The notes under the pieces are model-generated. The model was not told the origin of the DNA. It made no database searches and saw nothing but the letters and a program-made list of their open reading frames with translations. A stretch of DNA of 64,000 bases. Source: Haematococcus lacustris. Its lineage: Eukaryota > Chlorophyta > Chlorophyceae > Chlamydomonadales > Haematococcaceae. Location: positions 2,161,649 through 2,225,648 of the forward strand of contig JASKMD010000012.1 in NCBI GenBank assembly GCA_030144725.1. The letters run 5' to 3'. Both the position numbers and the translations under genes were made by a program. Positions 34,897-44,889 of the stretch are shown in pieces (the first letter of the stretch is position 1; each line of letters begins with the position of its first letter).

Positions 34897-35699
34897 GAAC
34901 AGAGGCAGGAGCAGGGGCAGCAGGGGCAGCAGGGGCAGCAGCAGCAGCAGCAGCAGCAGCAGGGGCAGCAGCAGCAGCCGACCCTGGCTTGGCAATTGCC
35001 AGAGTTGGTGGGGTCCTCCCCGCTCTGTTATCCCTCCCTGGACCCCTCTATCTGGGCCCGGCCCCCCCGGGGTGTGGGTGTCCCTACTGTGTCGCCCCAG
35101 CCCTTGGCACATGCCGCCGCTGCCTGGGTGCCCAGCGGTATGGTGCCCCTCCCCCTGCAAGCCCCACCCCCCCTTGCTGACCTGCCCCAGCCCCTGGCAC
35201 TGCAAAGCGAGGGCTTCTTGGCCCAGCCACCCCTACCTGGACTGCTGGCAAGGCTGAATGTGGGTCCCATGACATGATGCACAGCGGTGTTCTGGATCAC
35301 ATGTAGTCAGACACATTTCAGAATGTGAGCTGTTTGCTCCATGGGCACATCGACTCTCACATGCCCTCACCCCTCTCACATCGACTCTCACATGCCGCCT
35401 GACAGAATCACACTACGCCACACTACGTCACACTACGTCACACCACATGATCCCATGCTGCAATGTTTGTGCAAACAACAAGTAGGGTGCTGGACGCCAT
35501 GTGACCTGCGCACTTCCACGCACTTCTCATGCAGGTGCTGCATGAGAAGCTAGCTCGCGCAGACGTCAGGCGCAGGAGCAGAGAGGTGGAGCCAGTGCAG
35601 AGCAGGCCAGTAGTAGATCCGCAGGGACCCGCGGAGACCGCGCTGGCCCGTGCGCAGTCTATAAAGCTGGCGGCACAGGCTAAGAAACAGTGCATTTGA
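25640..35699 (+). CDS. PWWP, CXXC-like and Tudor chromatin-reader module (exons 12-27), probably the C-terminus of the methyltransferase
   Basis: Exons 25640-25770, 26045-26433, 26621-26671, 26933-27058, 27662-27791, 28078-28232, 28453-28710, 28939-29040, 29468-29524, 30117-30295, 31983-32169, 32600-32643, 33071-33175, 33682-33778 and 33998-35259, then 35535-35699, keep phase throughout. Exon 12 completes the codon left open by exon 11 (AG plus C). Features in order: a Gly-rich linker; an unrecognised block (GGWPRCAWFVRGLGRHAV); a PWWP domain (GDLVWAREPGKGPGVWWPA, then after an insert VLVIYFGDRQAVWLF); CKKCESC plus a later Cys, like half a CXXC finger; a Tudor-like fold (RVSVWWPLDEEWYQGQV, VLYDDGDLELIPLW); a charged coiled coil; and a Gln-rich tail. 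These are methyl-lysine and DNA readers by family. The frame slips once between about 34060 and 34206 among C homopolymers. A read-through stop at 35275 is the alternative end. Confidence 0.75.
27290..27370 (+). repeat. C-rich CCCCA/CCCCCA tract, intron 15
   Basis: Degenerate CCCCA and CCCCCCA units lie in the intron between GDFIHK (GC donor at 27059) and VGKPPD. The rest of this intron (27400-27655) is also C-rich. Confidence 0.8.
28715..28826 (+). repeat. (GGGGGC)n array, intron 18
   Basis: A G-rich hexamer array follows the donor after KGRRK at 28710 and sits inside the PWWP-coding region, between the two halves of the domain. Confidence 0.9.
29628..29697 (+). repeat. 15-bp GGCATGGAGGGGAGG repeat, intron 20
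   Basis: About five tandem copies of a 15-bp unit. They lie in an intron that also contains three copies of a GGGGGCAGCAGCAGGT-like unit (29525-29590). Confidence 0.85.
30790..31190 (-). repeat. Dispersed repeat, copy B (inverted relative to 24578-24998)
   Basis: Read on the minus strand this is the counterpart of copy A. It lies in intron 21 (30296-31982), which also carries an AT-rich stretch at 30480-30720. The two copies differ by many substitutions and indels, so they are old. There is no obvious target-site duplication around either copy. Confidence 0.9.
32170..32460 (+). repeat. GGGGGAGGGAGGCA minisatellite, intron 22
   Basis: A degenerate G-rich array with units such as GGCAGGGGGAGGGA follows the exon that encodes the first half of the Tudor-like domain. 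Confidence 0.85.
33284..33353 (+). repeat. (CCACCAACCA)n array, intron 24
   Basis: About seven copies of a 10-bp unit, preceded at 33189-33226 by a short (GGGCA)n run. Both lie between the exon ending at ITR and the coiled-coil exon at 33682. Confidence 0.85.
34860..34978 (+). repeat. CAG-rich tract encoding poly-Gln
   Basis: Runs of CAG with GGG and GAG interruptions encode a Gln-rich stretch inside the last large exon of the reader module. Confidence 0.9.
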
Positions 35700-35735
35700 G
35701 CTGGAACATGATGTCCCTGCTACGTCACAGCAACG

Positions 35736-35740
35736 TGTAA
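35736..35740 (+). promoter_or_regulatory. Candidate poly(A) signal TGTAA
   Basis: TGTAA lies 37 bases after the stop of the proposed last exon (TGA at 35697-35699). This supports ending the methyltransferase/reader gene here rather than at the stop at 35275. Confidence 0.5.
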
Positions 35741-35939
35741 GATGAGTCGAACATACACCGACTGGTATCTATCCAAACTCACAGCTGGTCGCAACCCGTC
35801 AGGATTTGTAGAGATGGCATAGGAATAGGATAGCATAGGACATATGCATGGGCTCAACGTGCGTCGTAATGTGTGATTCCCATGGAGCTGCGACGCTGCG
35901 ACGGCTAGGCCCCTTTCGGACGTTGGCGTAGAAGGGAAA

Positions 35940-37110
35940 ATGGTGCAGGAGGTGAGCACGAGCTACGCAGTAGTCCTTGCAGGGCCGCCATCGCCAAGTC
36001 GAAGGTCCGCGATTGCCGTGTATGCAAACGAGCTTGCAGGGCCTGTTCAAGTTTCACCAGTACCAGGTTACAGGGCGGCACTTGCCAACTGAGAATGAGC
36101 CCAACCCAACTGTGTATCGCATGAAAGTCTGGGCCTCCGACGCCGTGCGTGCCAAGAGCAAGTTCTGGTTAGTGCCAGCGTCGCACAAAGCTCCGTAGAC
36201 GCGTGTAACATGGGACGAGTTTGGATTGCGTCTTGAACAAGCAGGTACTTCTTGAGGAAGCTGCGTCGCGTCAAAAAGGCAAACGGTCAGATTTTGGCCA
36301 TCAATGAGGTGCGCGCCGAACGAAATCACTTCGGACTTAATGCGAGGTGCAACCAGGGCCGCTACGAGGCAGCAGGGCTAGTGCTGCACAGCAGTTTGGA
36401 ACATACAGCAGCAGACGCCACGCTTGGCTTCCTGCAGATCTTTGAGCGCAAGCCCACAACAGTGAAGAACTTCGGCATCTGGGTCCGATACCAGTCCCGC
36501 ACTGGCTACCACAACATGTACAAAGAGTTTCGCGACGTGACCTTGAATGGGGCTGTGGGTCAGCTGTACCAGGAGATGGCATCACGCCACCGTGTCCGCT
36601 TCCCCTGCATCCAGATTATCAAGACAGCCACAGTGCCAGCCGCAGCTTGCAAACGTGCTAACACCCAGCAGGTGTGTCCCGCCTTCTCAGCTGCAGCCTG
36701 GCTAGTGCATTAGGGGGAGCTTACCCTTTTCTCAGCAGCATGGAGCGGCCATCAGGGAGCAATGTCTAAGAGGTGCCGCCAGCCTGTGCTGTACAGCACT
36801 GCACAGGTTTGCCGCACCCAGCTACTGCAGAGCTAGGTGCTGAAAGAGGAGCAAAGAGAGTGTTCCATCACAGTTGCTTGGCAGCATCAATGCCCTTCAG
36901 CTCTCCTGTAGGCATGCCACAGTTTCTGGCACATTGGTGATCACCCTGCAATATGATAAGTTTGGTTTCGCCAACTGCCTCTGCTCCGCCCCTCTGCAGT
37001 TCCTCAACTCCAAGATCAGCTTCCCTCTGACCCGGAAGGTGGTGCGTGCCAGCCGCCCCGAGCTCAAGACACTGTACAAGGCCAGCCGCCCCACCGTTGC
37101 CATGTACTAG
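35940..37110 (+). CDS. RPL18A: 60S ribosomal protein eL20 (L18a)
   Basis: Five exons (35940-35951, 36040-36167, 36245-36308, 36438-36671, 37000-37110) encode 182 residues, the normal length for eL20. The first exon codes only MVQE. The protein then reads [54 protein letters not shown]-like [14 protein letters not shown], and [16 protein letters not shown], all conserved eL20 blocks. It is a structural protein of the large cytosolic ribosomal subunit. The start was chosen because the 12-base exon splices in phase and gives the MV..FHQYQV beginning known from plants. A TGTAA at 37658-37662 may be its poly(A) signal. Confidence 0.95.
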
Positions 37111-37908
37111 ACAGCTGTCAGCTGGGACCTGGAACCGGGAGTGGCAGCCAGGAAGGCCAGGCAGGCCTTCAGCCAGGCTCGTGGGCCAGCAGCCCATCAT
37201 GCATGCTGCATGGCGAGCGAGCTGTGGGCTGTGGTTGTTGGCAGCTGGCATGTTGGGTACACCTGGCAGCTTTCAGCATCAGCACTGGCAGCACCCAGCA
37301 ACACACGTTGCTTTGCTTCAAGCAACCCGTGCGGCCCGTCGTGCCCTACAGCACGGCAGCACCCCACAGGCTGGTGGCAGTGCTGTGCATGAAGCAGCTC
37401 AATTGCAGCCATGGCGTGATGCAGCAGCCCAGGGGCTCCCAGCAGTGCCTGCAGGGAAAGCAGGTGAGCTGGCTGTGGGATGCTAAGGCGATGGCAGGAA
37501 GCGTGGTGCCTAGGTTTCTAGGTGAGACAGATGAGTATCGCAAGACCCTGGCGCAAGCAGGTTGCTCCAAGTGCAGCTGGGCTGGACTGCAGGCAGTTTG
37601 TGACAGGTGTTGCAGCATAGTGCTACTGCTTTCTGTTTCAGGCACTCCTGACAGCCCTGTAAGCTGAGAGCTGGATGGCCTTGCCCTGATCAAGGGAGGT
37701 TTGGCCTGACCTTGGCATCAAGCCCTCAGGCATAGTGCTTCACACGACTAAGGCTCACAAAGACACACGGTGGGGACAACTCCATGTAATATATATGTAA
37801 TGGACCCACTTCCGCCCCACTCCGGTTGCCGGCACTCCGGTTCAATGGCGACCTGATGCGCACCCCAGCACGGCCACTCCGCTCGGATGATGTTGCTGAA
37901 ACCCTGAG
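37111..37908. other. eL20 3' region and spacer
   Basis: No gene was recognised. TGTAA at 37658-37662 is the best poly(A) candidate for eL20. The end of the spacer (37780-37908) becomes GC-rich and leads into the Fanzor-like pseudogene. Confidence 0.4.
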
Positions 37909-39046
37909 ATGCCTCCGAAGAGGAAACGCAAGCACCCCGTCTCCCCCGCACAGAGTGCAGCCGGTAAGCCACTAAGCTTGACGAAAGGGAATACCGCCCC
38001 CCCAAGCTAACTGACGACGCGACGCAGTGTGTGCCCGACGCGACATTGCGACTCCGTGCATCAAGTCCTGCCGTGCGTGTGCTGTGCTTTCCCTGCGTCT
38101 ACAGGTGGCAGTGGGCAGCAAGACTAGGGGCAGGGGCAGGCTGCCAAGGTAGTAATTGAAGAGAGGCGCCAGGTCATCAAGGCAGCCCTGCGCGGCCTTG
38201 TGGAGGCAGCCCGGCCTGATCTCAGCCCAGCGCAAACAGCCGCCTAACAGCCGTCCTGTGTCTGACTGTGCTGCTCCAGTCTTTCCTAGGCCAGCCCACT
38301 CCAGGCTTCCCAGCAGCAGGTCCAGCCCCAGGCCCCCCTCCCCCACCTGACCCAGCCTGCCCTCCTTATGCTCACCCCCGCCTTGCCACACGCACCTCCC
38401 CCCGCTCTGCAGCCCCAGCCCAGCTGCCTCCCCCAGTGCAGCTGGGCATCTTGGACCCACAGCTGTTGGTACAGATCAGGGATGCCATGGAGTTGCTCAC
38501 CAATGCCAGTGTACTGGAGCACCAGGCATCCGTGGCATCAGGCTGTTGCCCGGTGAGGTCGCCGTGTTTGAGCAGCCCAGCAGCGCCTGGCCGGTGGCCA
38601 TGCTGAAGGAGCTGGATGAGGTGCACCTGCAAGGAGATGGCAACTCCCTCAACGCCCAGGACCCCCCCCCCCACCCCTAGCCCAGGCTCCCCCTGCCCCT
38701 GCCCCTGCCCAGGGACCCCCCCCACCCCCAGCCCAGGCCCCCCCCGCCCAGGCCCCACCCCCTCCCCCAGCTCAGGCCCAGCCCCTCCCTGCAGCACCTG
38801 GCCCAGTCCCACCACCCCAGGCCCCTTCAGGGGGCAGGTGGCTGGACCGGGACACCAACGGGTGCCTGAACTTGCAGCGCATTGGGGAGAGCAGGCAGCG
38901 CCCCATAGAGCTATGCCAGTGGGATGACCTTAAGACAGCAGGGCTACAAGTTGGTCAATGACCGGCTGCCCAAGGTTAGGCAGAGGCTGCACCGGGCTGC
39001 AGAGTACCGGCGGGGTATTGATGGCCGGGCCCGCAACAATGCATAG
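37909..39046 (+). pseudogene. TnpB/Fanzor-like RuvC nuclease remnant A
   Basis: Exon 1 (37909-37963) begins MPPKRKRKHPVSPAQSAA, a basic nuclear-localisation-like start, and splices in phase to 38105. That frame carries TAG at 38125-38127 and, after VIKAALRGLVEAARPDLSP, TAA at 38245-38247. Pro-rich pieces follow in shifting frames. From 38833 the frame reads GRWLDRDTNGCLNLQRIGES and RPIELC, then after a frameshift near 38935 GYKLVNDRLPKVRQRLHRA, ending TAG at 39044. The DRDxNxxLN block matches the RuvC-III motif of TnpB/Fanzor proteins (family knowledge); assigning this family to Fanzor is inference. RuvC-I and RuvC-II are not visible, so an active nuclease is not expected. Confidence 0.6.
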
Positions 39047-39978
39047 GCCCTGGTAGTTTGCACAGGCTGTCAGCCTTATAAAAGCAATTACGCTGTTAGT
39101 TTTGGTGAGGTGCCCAGTGGTCTGTTGGGAAAGTGCCACCGGAGTGGGGGCTGCAGTCATCAAGGGTGCGACCGAGGATGCTTCAACTTGATTGGAGTAG
39201 CTGAGTGAGATTACCCACAGGCCAACATGTTGTTCCTTGTTGAATGAGTTTTGTTTGCCTGACCTTAGCATCAATTAGGTTTGGCCAGACCCTGGTCCCT
39301 CTCGTAGTGGCATGTAGACGTTGCACAAGATTCAGTGTCAAATATCCAAATTCACCATATTACATTCTTGCTGTAGTAGGACGATACTGTTGTCGCCCTC
39401 ACCCCCTCATGGGCCTTTCCTACTGCCTGTTATTTTGCACACTACTTCGTGGACCTGCTTCCCGCTTTCAGTGTGACGCCCACCATAGGTCCAGCTGGCC
39501 GTGTCGTGTTAAAGGAATGACAACCAGGCTCATAAGATGCAAGCTCAATGGCACCATGCACCAGTAAAGTGGTCACCTTACTGTTACTGCGAGAGCGAAA
39601 AAATCATCATATTCCACTCATGGGGCATGCATGCTTTGCAAACGCCCACGCCGATTTCAAATACTGGTCGGCAGACAACCAGCAGCCCTACAAGCACTGA
39701 AGGCCCATCCAAGCTGCGAGTCATTGCTGCGGTGGATGTCAAATTGCAACGGAAGCGTTCAGGGAGATTAACTCATGCGGCACCATCTTTTAGAGACAGG
39801 TCATGGCGCACCTTGCCACACCGTTAACGACCACGCCAGCTGCGACACCAGCCTGGTCAGGCGGTGAAGAGACACATGCAGCAGCCGGCAACCAGGCAGT
39901 GGCCAAGGGGTGAAGGCAGAGCAGCAGGGGCCTACGCGCTCCTGGCTGCAATGGGCCCTTCAGCTGCCCTGTTGTACC
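39047..39978. other. Convergent intergenic region
   Basis: This lies between the plus-strand Fanzor-like remnant and the minus-strand deubiquitinase. A TTACA at 39360-39364 (TGTAA on the minus strand) is a possible poly(A) signal for the deubiquitinase. No gene was seen. Confidence 0.35.
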
Positions 39979-42900
39979 TCAGGCGTAGGCCCTTTCGTAG
40001 AACAGGATGTAGCCTGCAAGGCAGCCATGACAGCTTTAGTCACACAGTGCTGGCTGCCAAGCAAGCCCTCGTGCCAGCATCAGGATGGCCGGTGGGCCTT
40101 AGGCCAGCTGCCACCTCCACCTCTCCCTGCTGCCCTGCCCATTAAGAAACTGCTGCCTGACCCGGCACCTCTTGCCCAAGGTTGTGAAATGCCCAAAGCT
40201 GCTGAGTGTGTCGCTCCTTGCTCCACGCATGCACTGCCTTCTCAGCCATCCTCCTTCACCCCTGCAGCCTGCCATGCCCCTCAGCGGCTGGCCCACCCTG
40301 CTTGGCTGTGGTGATGCAACCGTCTGGTCTGATCCAGTCCACAGCAATGCTGCCCCACATTGCTACCTCACTGCTGGTAGCCTGAAGGAGGGTGCAGGGC
40401 CAGGGGCCAAGGCAGGGGTGCAGGTCCAGAGGCCAGGGCAGGTCCAGGGCAGGGGTGCAGGTCCAGGGCAGGGGTGCAGGTCCAGGGCAGGGGTGCAGGT
40501 CCAGGGCAGGGGTGCAGGGCCAGGGCAGGGGTGCAGGGCCAGGGCAGGGGTGCAGGGCCAGGGCAGGGGTGCAGGTCCAGGGCAGGGGTGCAGGTCCAGG
40601 GCAGGGGTGCAGGGCCAGGGCAGGGGTGCAGGGCCAGGGCAGGGGTGCAGGGCCAGGGCAGGGGTGCAGGTCCAGGGCAGGGGTGCAGGGCCAGGGCAGG
40701 GGTGCAGGGCCAGGGCAGGGGTGCAGGGCCAGGGCAGGGGTGCAGGGCCAGGGCAGGGGTGCAGGTCCAGGGCAGGGGTGCAGGGCCAGGGCAGGGGTGC
40801 AGGGCCAGGGCAGGGGTGCAGGGCCAGGGCAGGGGTGCAGGGCCAGGGCAGGGGTGCAGGGCCAGGGCAGGGGTGCAGGGCCAGGGCAGGGGTGCAGGTC
40901 CAGGGCAGGGGTGCAGGGCCAGGGCAGGGGTGCAGGTCCAGGGCAGGGGTGCAGGTCCAGGGCAGGGGTGCAGGTCCAGGGCAGGGGTGCAGGGCCAGGG
41001 CAGGGGTGCAGGTCCAGGGCAGGGGTGCAGGGCCAGGGCAGGGGTGCAGGGCCAGGGCAGGGGTGCAGGGCCAGGGCAGGGGTGCAGGGCCAGGGCAGGG
41101 GTGCAGGTCCAGGGCAGGGGTGCAGGGCCAGGGCAGGGGTGCAGGTCCAGGGCAGGGGTGCAGGGCCAGGGCAGGGGTGCAGGGCCAGGGCAGGGGTGCA
41201 GGGCCAGGGCAGGGGTGCAGGGCCAGGGCAGGGGTGCAGGTCCAGGGCAGGGGTGCAGGGCCAGGGCAGGGGTGCAGGGCCAGGGCAGGGGTGCAGGGCC
41301 AGGGCAGGGGTGCAGGGCCAGGGCAGGGGTGCAGGTCCAGGGCAGGGGTGCAGGGCCAGGGCAGGGGTGCAGGGCCAGGGCAGGGGTGCAGGGCCAGGGC
41401 AGGGGTGCAGGGCCAGGGCAGGGGTGCAGGGTCAGGGTGCAGGGCCAGGGCTGGTTCTCACCATGGTCCATGCATGTTGTGTTGAACTCCTGGGTGGCGC
41501 CATAGGTGGACTGCACTTGTGTCTCAGTGATGGACTCCACACGCTCGTCATCAAAGTACAGCCAGTTGGCCGCACTCTTGATCAGGGTCACGTAGTGGCC
41601 TGGGGTGGTGCAGGGTGGAGGGTGCCAGGGTGGTGCAGGGTCACGGGGCAGAGGTGGGCAGCGGCAGTAATTCATAACATCTCACTCTCACTTACCTCCT
41701 TACCCTACCCCATATCCTCCTCATTTGCCTCCTTACCTGACCTCCTTACACTTACCCTCCACTCTCACTTACCCTCCTATCCTCCTATCCACTCTCACTT
41801 ACCTCCTATCCTCCTCATTCGCCTAGCCTAGCCTAGCCTAGCCTAGCCTACCCTGCCCTGCCCCGGGCTGTCCTTCCCCTCTGCCCTGCCGCTCCATCCC
41901 CTTCCGGGCTCTTACTACACCTAATAACTGATGAACCCAAGGACATGGCACATAGCCCTCGCTCCTGCCACCCTGCTTTCACCTCAGCTGGCCCCCTCGC
42001 TGCTGACGCCTCCCCCTTCACTGCTGCACTCCTTCTCACTCACTCCTCATTCACTGATCCTGGCCAAGTCCATAACCATCAGTTAGTTGTCATAAACGCT
42101 AACCCTGCCCTCACCCTTCCTCTCACTCCTGCCGCCACCCTCCCTTCCACCCATCCCCTCCCATCACCCCTCCTGACCTTGCCCCTGACCCAGTCCCAGC
42201 CCTGCTGCAGCTCCTCACCATGGTGTGGCCCGCTGCCCACATGCACCACCACAGCGAACAGGGTGTACAGGGTGTCGCCCCCTTGCGCGCCCACTGTGGT
42301 GTTGCTAAGCTTGAGCTCCAGCGGGAACACCACCCGGTACATGAGCTTGCGCATCCTGCACACCACACCCCTCCACACCACACACCTGTTCACACAGCAA
42401 AGGGTGACCGGGCTGGGCCATGCCCAGGCTGTGGAACCAGCTGACACGGCTGGGCTAGGCAGCTGCCATGGCTGCAGAGCTGGCAGCCTGGGACACAGCT
42501 GCAGCCTGGTCCCAGCTGGTGAGGGGAGGGGCTGATCTGAACTTGACTTGGCCCCAGTGCTGCTGTGCCTGAACCCACCAAACTGGACCTGTTGTGCCTG
42601 TTTCAGACAAGGCCGAGCTGGTCAGAGCTGAGGCTAGGCATGGGCTCGGCAGAGGTGAGGGCGCCATACCCTACTGCTGGGCTTCTCGCCATCAGGCATC
42701 ACTCCGCAAGACCTGTGCTGATCTGCCGATCATGTCGCTGCCACACCCCCTGCAGCCAGCTGCTGCCCCTAGCCCTGGCCTGCAGCCGGGCGGCTGGCAC
42801 ACCCCCTGCAGCCCTGTGCGGGTCTGCACAGCTCACAGCTGCAGCAGTGCTGAGCGGGTTCCCACCTGCCCTGGCTCTCCACGTATTTAAAACGCTTGAG

Positions 42901-43696
42901 GTGCAGGATGAGGCAGGGCGGGGCCTGCTTGATAAGCATGCGCTTCTGGGCTTCTTGAAGGCAGCAGCAGTGGTCGCAGAAGAACTTGTCATCACGGTCC
43001 AGCATCTCCAGGGCACTGCAGGCCGTGAGCAGGCAACAGCACAGCCGCAGGGGGTCAGCAGGACAGGAGGTGCTGGACTCAGCCACCTAGCCAGCATATC
43101 ATATCATGTGGCACTCAGGCTAAAGTGAGCAGGTGCCAACAGCCAATGCCCCTCTGCCTGTGCCTCTACTGCATGACTTCACCCCAGCCCATGCTTATCC
43201 TCCACACACACTTCATCTCCTTCTTGCTTTCCTGCAGCTACTGTGCGAATGTGCGTTGACTTGCCCTGCCTGCCGCCTGCCTGTCTGTTTGCCAAATGTC
43301 TGCACGCCTGTGCTGAAGGAGTAGCAATGGAGTGCTGCAGGGGGCATCACACCCATGCTGCCATGCTGTCAACCACCTGCGATGCATCGCACCTGAAGTT
43401 GCGCAAGCATGCTGTCAGACTGGAGTTCTGGTCTATCTCCAGGCTGAGGTCCATGAACACCTCCTCCCGGCAGGTCACTGTCTCGCAGTGCAGGCACCGC
43501 GTCTCATTCACCAGCTTGCCTTGGAAGATGTCATGCACCCAGGTATTGATGGGCTGGCTGGGGGCTGGCAGCCCATGCGACCTTGCATACTGCTTCGCCT
43601 CCTCTTCCAACAGCTCTGCAGCTTGGTTTAATAAAAAGTTTAGGAACTCGTGAGCATCCTGCACAAGGTGGCAGCTGCCTGGTTCAGCATGCACCT

Positions 43697-43776
<80 letters not shown>

Positions 43777-44193
43777 CAAGCAGGCAGTGATGGACGCCGC
43801 ATCTCACTTGGTGCATGTAGCCGTTGAAGAGCTCATTGTCTCTCTTCAGCTGCTGCACAAACTTTTTAGGTGAGATGACCCCAGTTTTCTTTTTTGTGGT
43901 GTTGATCTGCGGCTCGCGCATCGCTGTTAGCAAATCGCCACATGCGCACTGTGCAGCAGCTAACACACCTGGGCGAACAAGTCCGCAAGGCAGGTAAGCA
44001 GGTTCTCCGTGCCTTCGTTCGGCAAATTAGCCTGATACTGCAGCAGCTTATCACGAAATGGCTTGCAGAAGTACAACGCCTGGATAACTGAATTGCAGTA
44101 GCAGGTGTTTCCAAAGTTCTCTAGCCCGTAGAATCGCTCGTCCTGTGCGCTTTCCGCGAGGGCCTTTTCAAGTCGACTGCTTCCATTGCCCAT
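39979..44193 (-). CDS. Ubiquitin carboxyl-terminal hydrolase, USP12/USP46 (plant UBP3/UBP4) type
   Basis: Seven minus-strand exons (44193-43969, 43906-43808, 43658-43393, 43015-42866, 42355-42219, 41599-41462, 40013-39979) join in phase to 349 residues, near the plant UBP3/4 length. The start [12 protein letters not shown] matches the plant N-terminus. The catalytic Cys lies in [11 protein letters not shown], the catalytic His in GHYVTLIKS, and the third residue in WLYFDDERV. Two CxxC pairs (CLHCETVTC region and FFCDHC) form the zinc ribbon. The protein ends [10 protein letters not shown]. It removes ubiquitin from substrates as a cysteine protease; relatives need WD40 partners for activity. 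The last intron (40014-41461) carries a 1-kb minisatellite that is open in the upstream coding frame, so intron retention would add a long repeat tail. Confidence 0.95.
40436..41428 (-). repeat. 19-bp minisatellite, about 52 copies, in the deubiquitinase last intron
   Basis: The plus-strand unit is (G/T)CCAGGGCAGGGGTGCAGG. Copies are nearly identical except for one position that is either G or T, arranged irregularly along the array. Three units equal 57 bases, so each frame repeats every 19 residues and has no stop. Confidence 0.97.
41821..41852 (+). repeat. (GCCTA)n short array
   Basis: About six GCCTA units lie in intron 5 of the deubiquitinase (41600-42218). Confidence 0.85.
43699..43787 (+). 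repeat. (CAGG)n array, about 22 copies, deubiquitinase intron 2
   Basis: A pure tetranucleotide array lies in the intron between FNGYMHQ and DAHEFLNF. Confidence 0.95.
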
Positions 44194-44889
44194 AATTCCC
44201 AAGCACAGCCTCATCGAGGTTTCCCTTCACAAACCCCATTCGCATCACACTCAAGCATGGCTGCAGCTCGTGACGTGGAGGTGCACACAGTGTGGTCGAC
44301 ATGCTTCAGCCTTTGCATTTGCTTCAGGTCATGCACAATCCATTTATTTGCTGTATCGGGTATCCGAAATTAAGGCCCCATCCGTCACTCTATGCACTGT
44401 CCATTAGTGACCTCCCCACAACCTGCTTTCCTGCTCTTCCGCTTCTCTTTCCCATTCTCCTGCCCGCCCTCACCGTCACCAATGACGACTCCAAATCAGA
44501 TGATGTTGTCCCTGTTGTTGTTGGTAAACCTTGGTGGTGCCTGATGGGGGCGGTGACTGCACTTTATGTTGTTGACGCGGACATATGTCACCTGCACAGG
44601 TATTGTGATTCTAAGTCAATTCCTCAGCTTGATGCCTTACCAAGGTGTGCATCACAAGTTCCAACATCCTGGCTGGCAAACTTGCAAACTGCTGCTATGT
44701 AGCTTCCCAGTCTAACTGTACAATGCTTCTTAATGGCGAATGGTGCTGGCATGTGCATGTACGCATTTTTTGGTGGCATGCTTCGATCCGCGCTTCTCGC
44801 TACTCCAACATAGCATTTTGATTGTTGCTGTCAGTACACTGCAACCCAGCGGGCTAGGACACCCGAGAAAGGCGTAGGCTGTGGAGGAA
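44194..44889. promoter_or_regulatory. Divergent promoter region between deubiquitinase and OHP2
   Basis: Start codons of the minus-strand deubiquitinase (44193) and plus-strand OHP2 (44890) are 696 bases apart and point away from each other. A short plus-strand frame at 44292-44702 looks non-coding. No clear TATA box or known light-response element was found. Confidence 0.5.

Noticed and set aside
40436..41428. CRISPR-like regular array
   Set aside because: Repeats are contiguous with no unique spacers, and the context is a eukaryotic intron.
40172..41831. Large plus-strand frames over the 19-bp array
   Set aside because: The array is an intron of the minus-strand deubiquitinase and is stop-free in several frames by its unit sequence.
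44292..44702. 136-codon frame between the deubiquitinase and OHP2
   Set aside because: Composition and lack of conserved blocks suggest non-coding promoter sequence.
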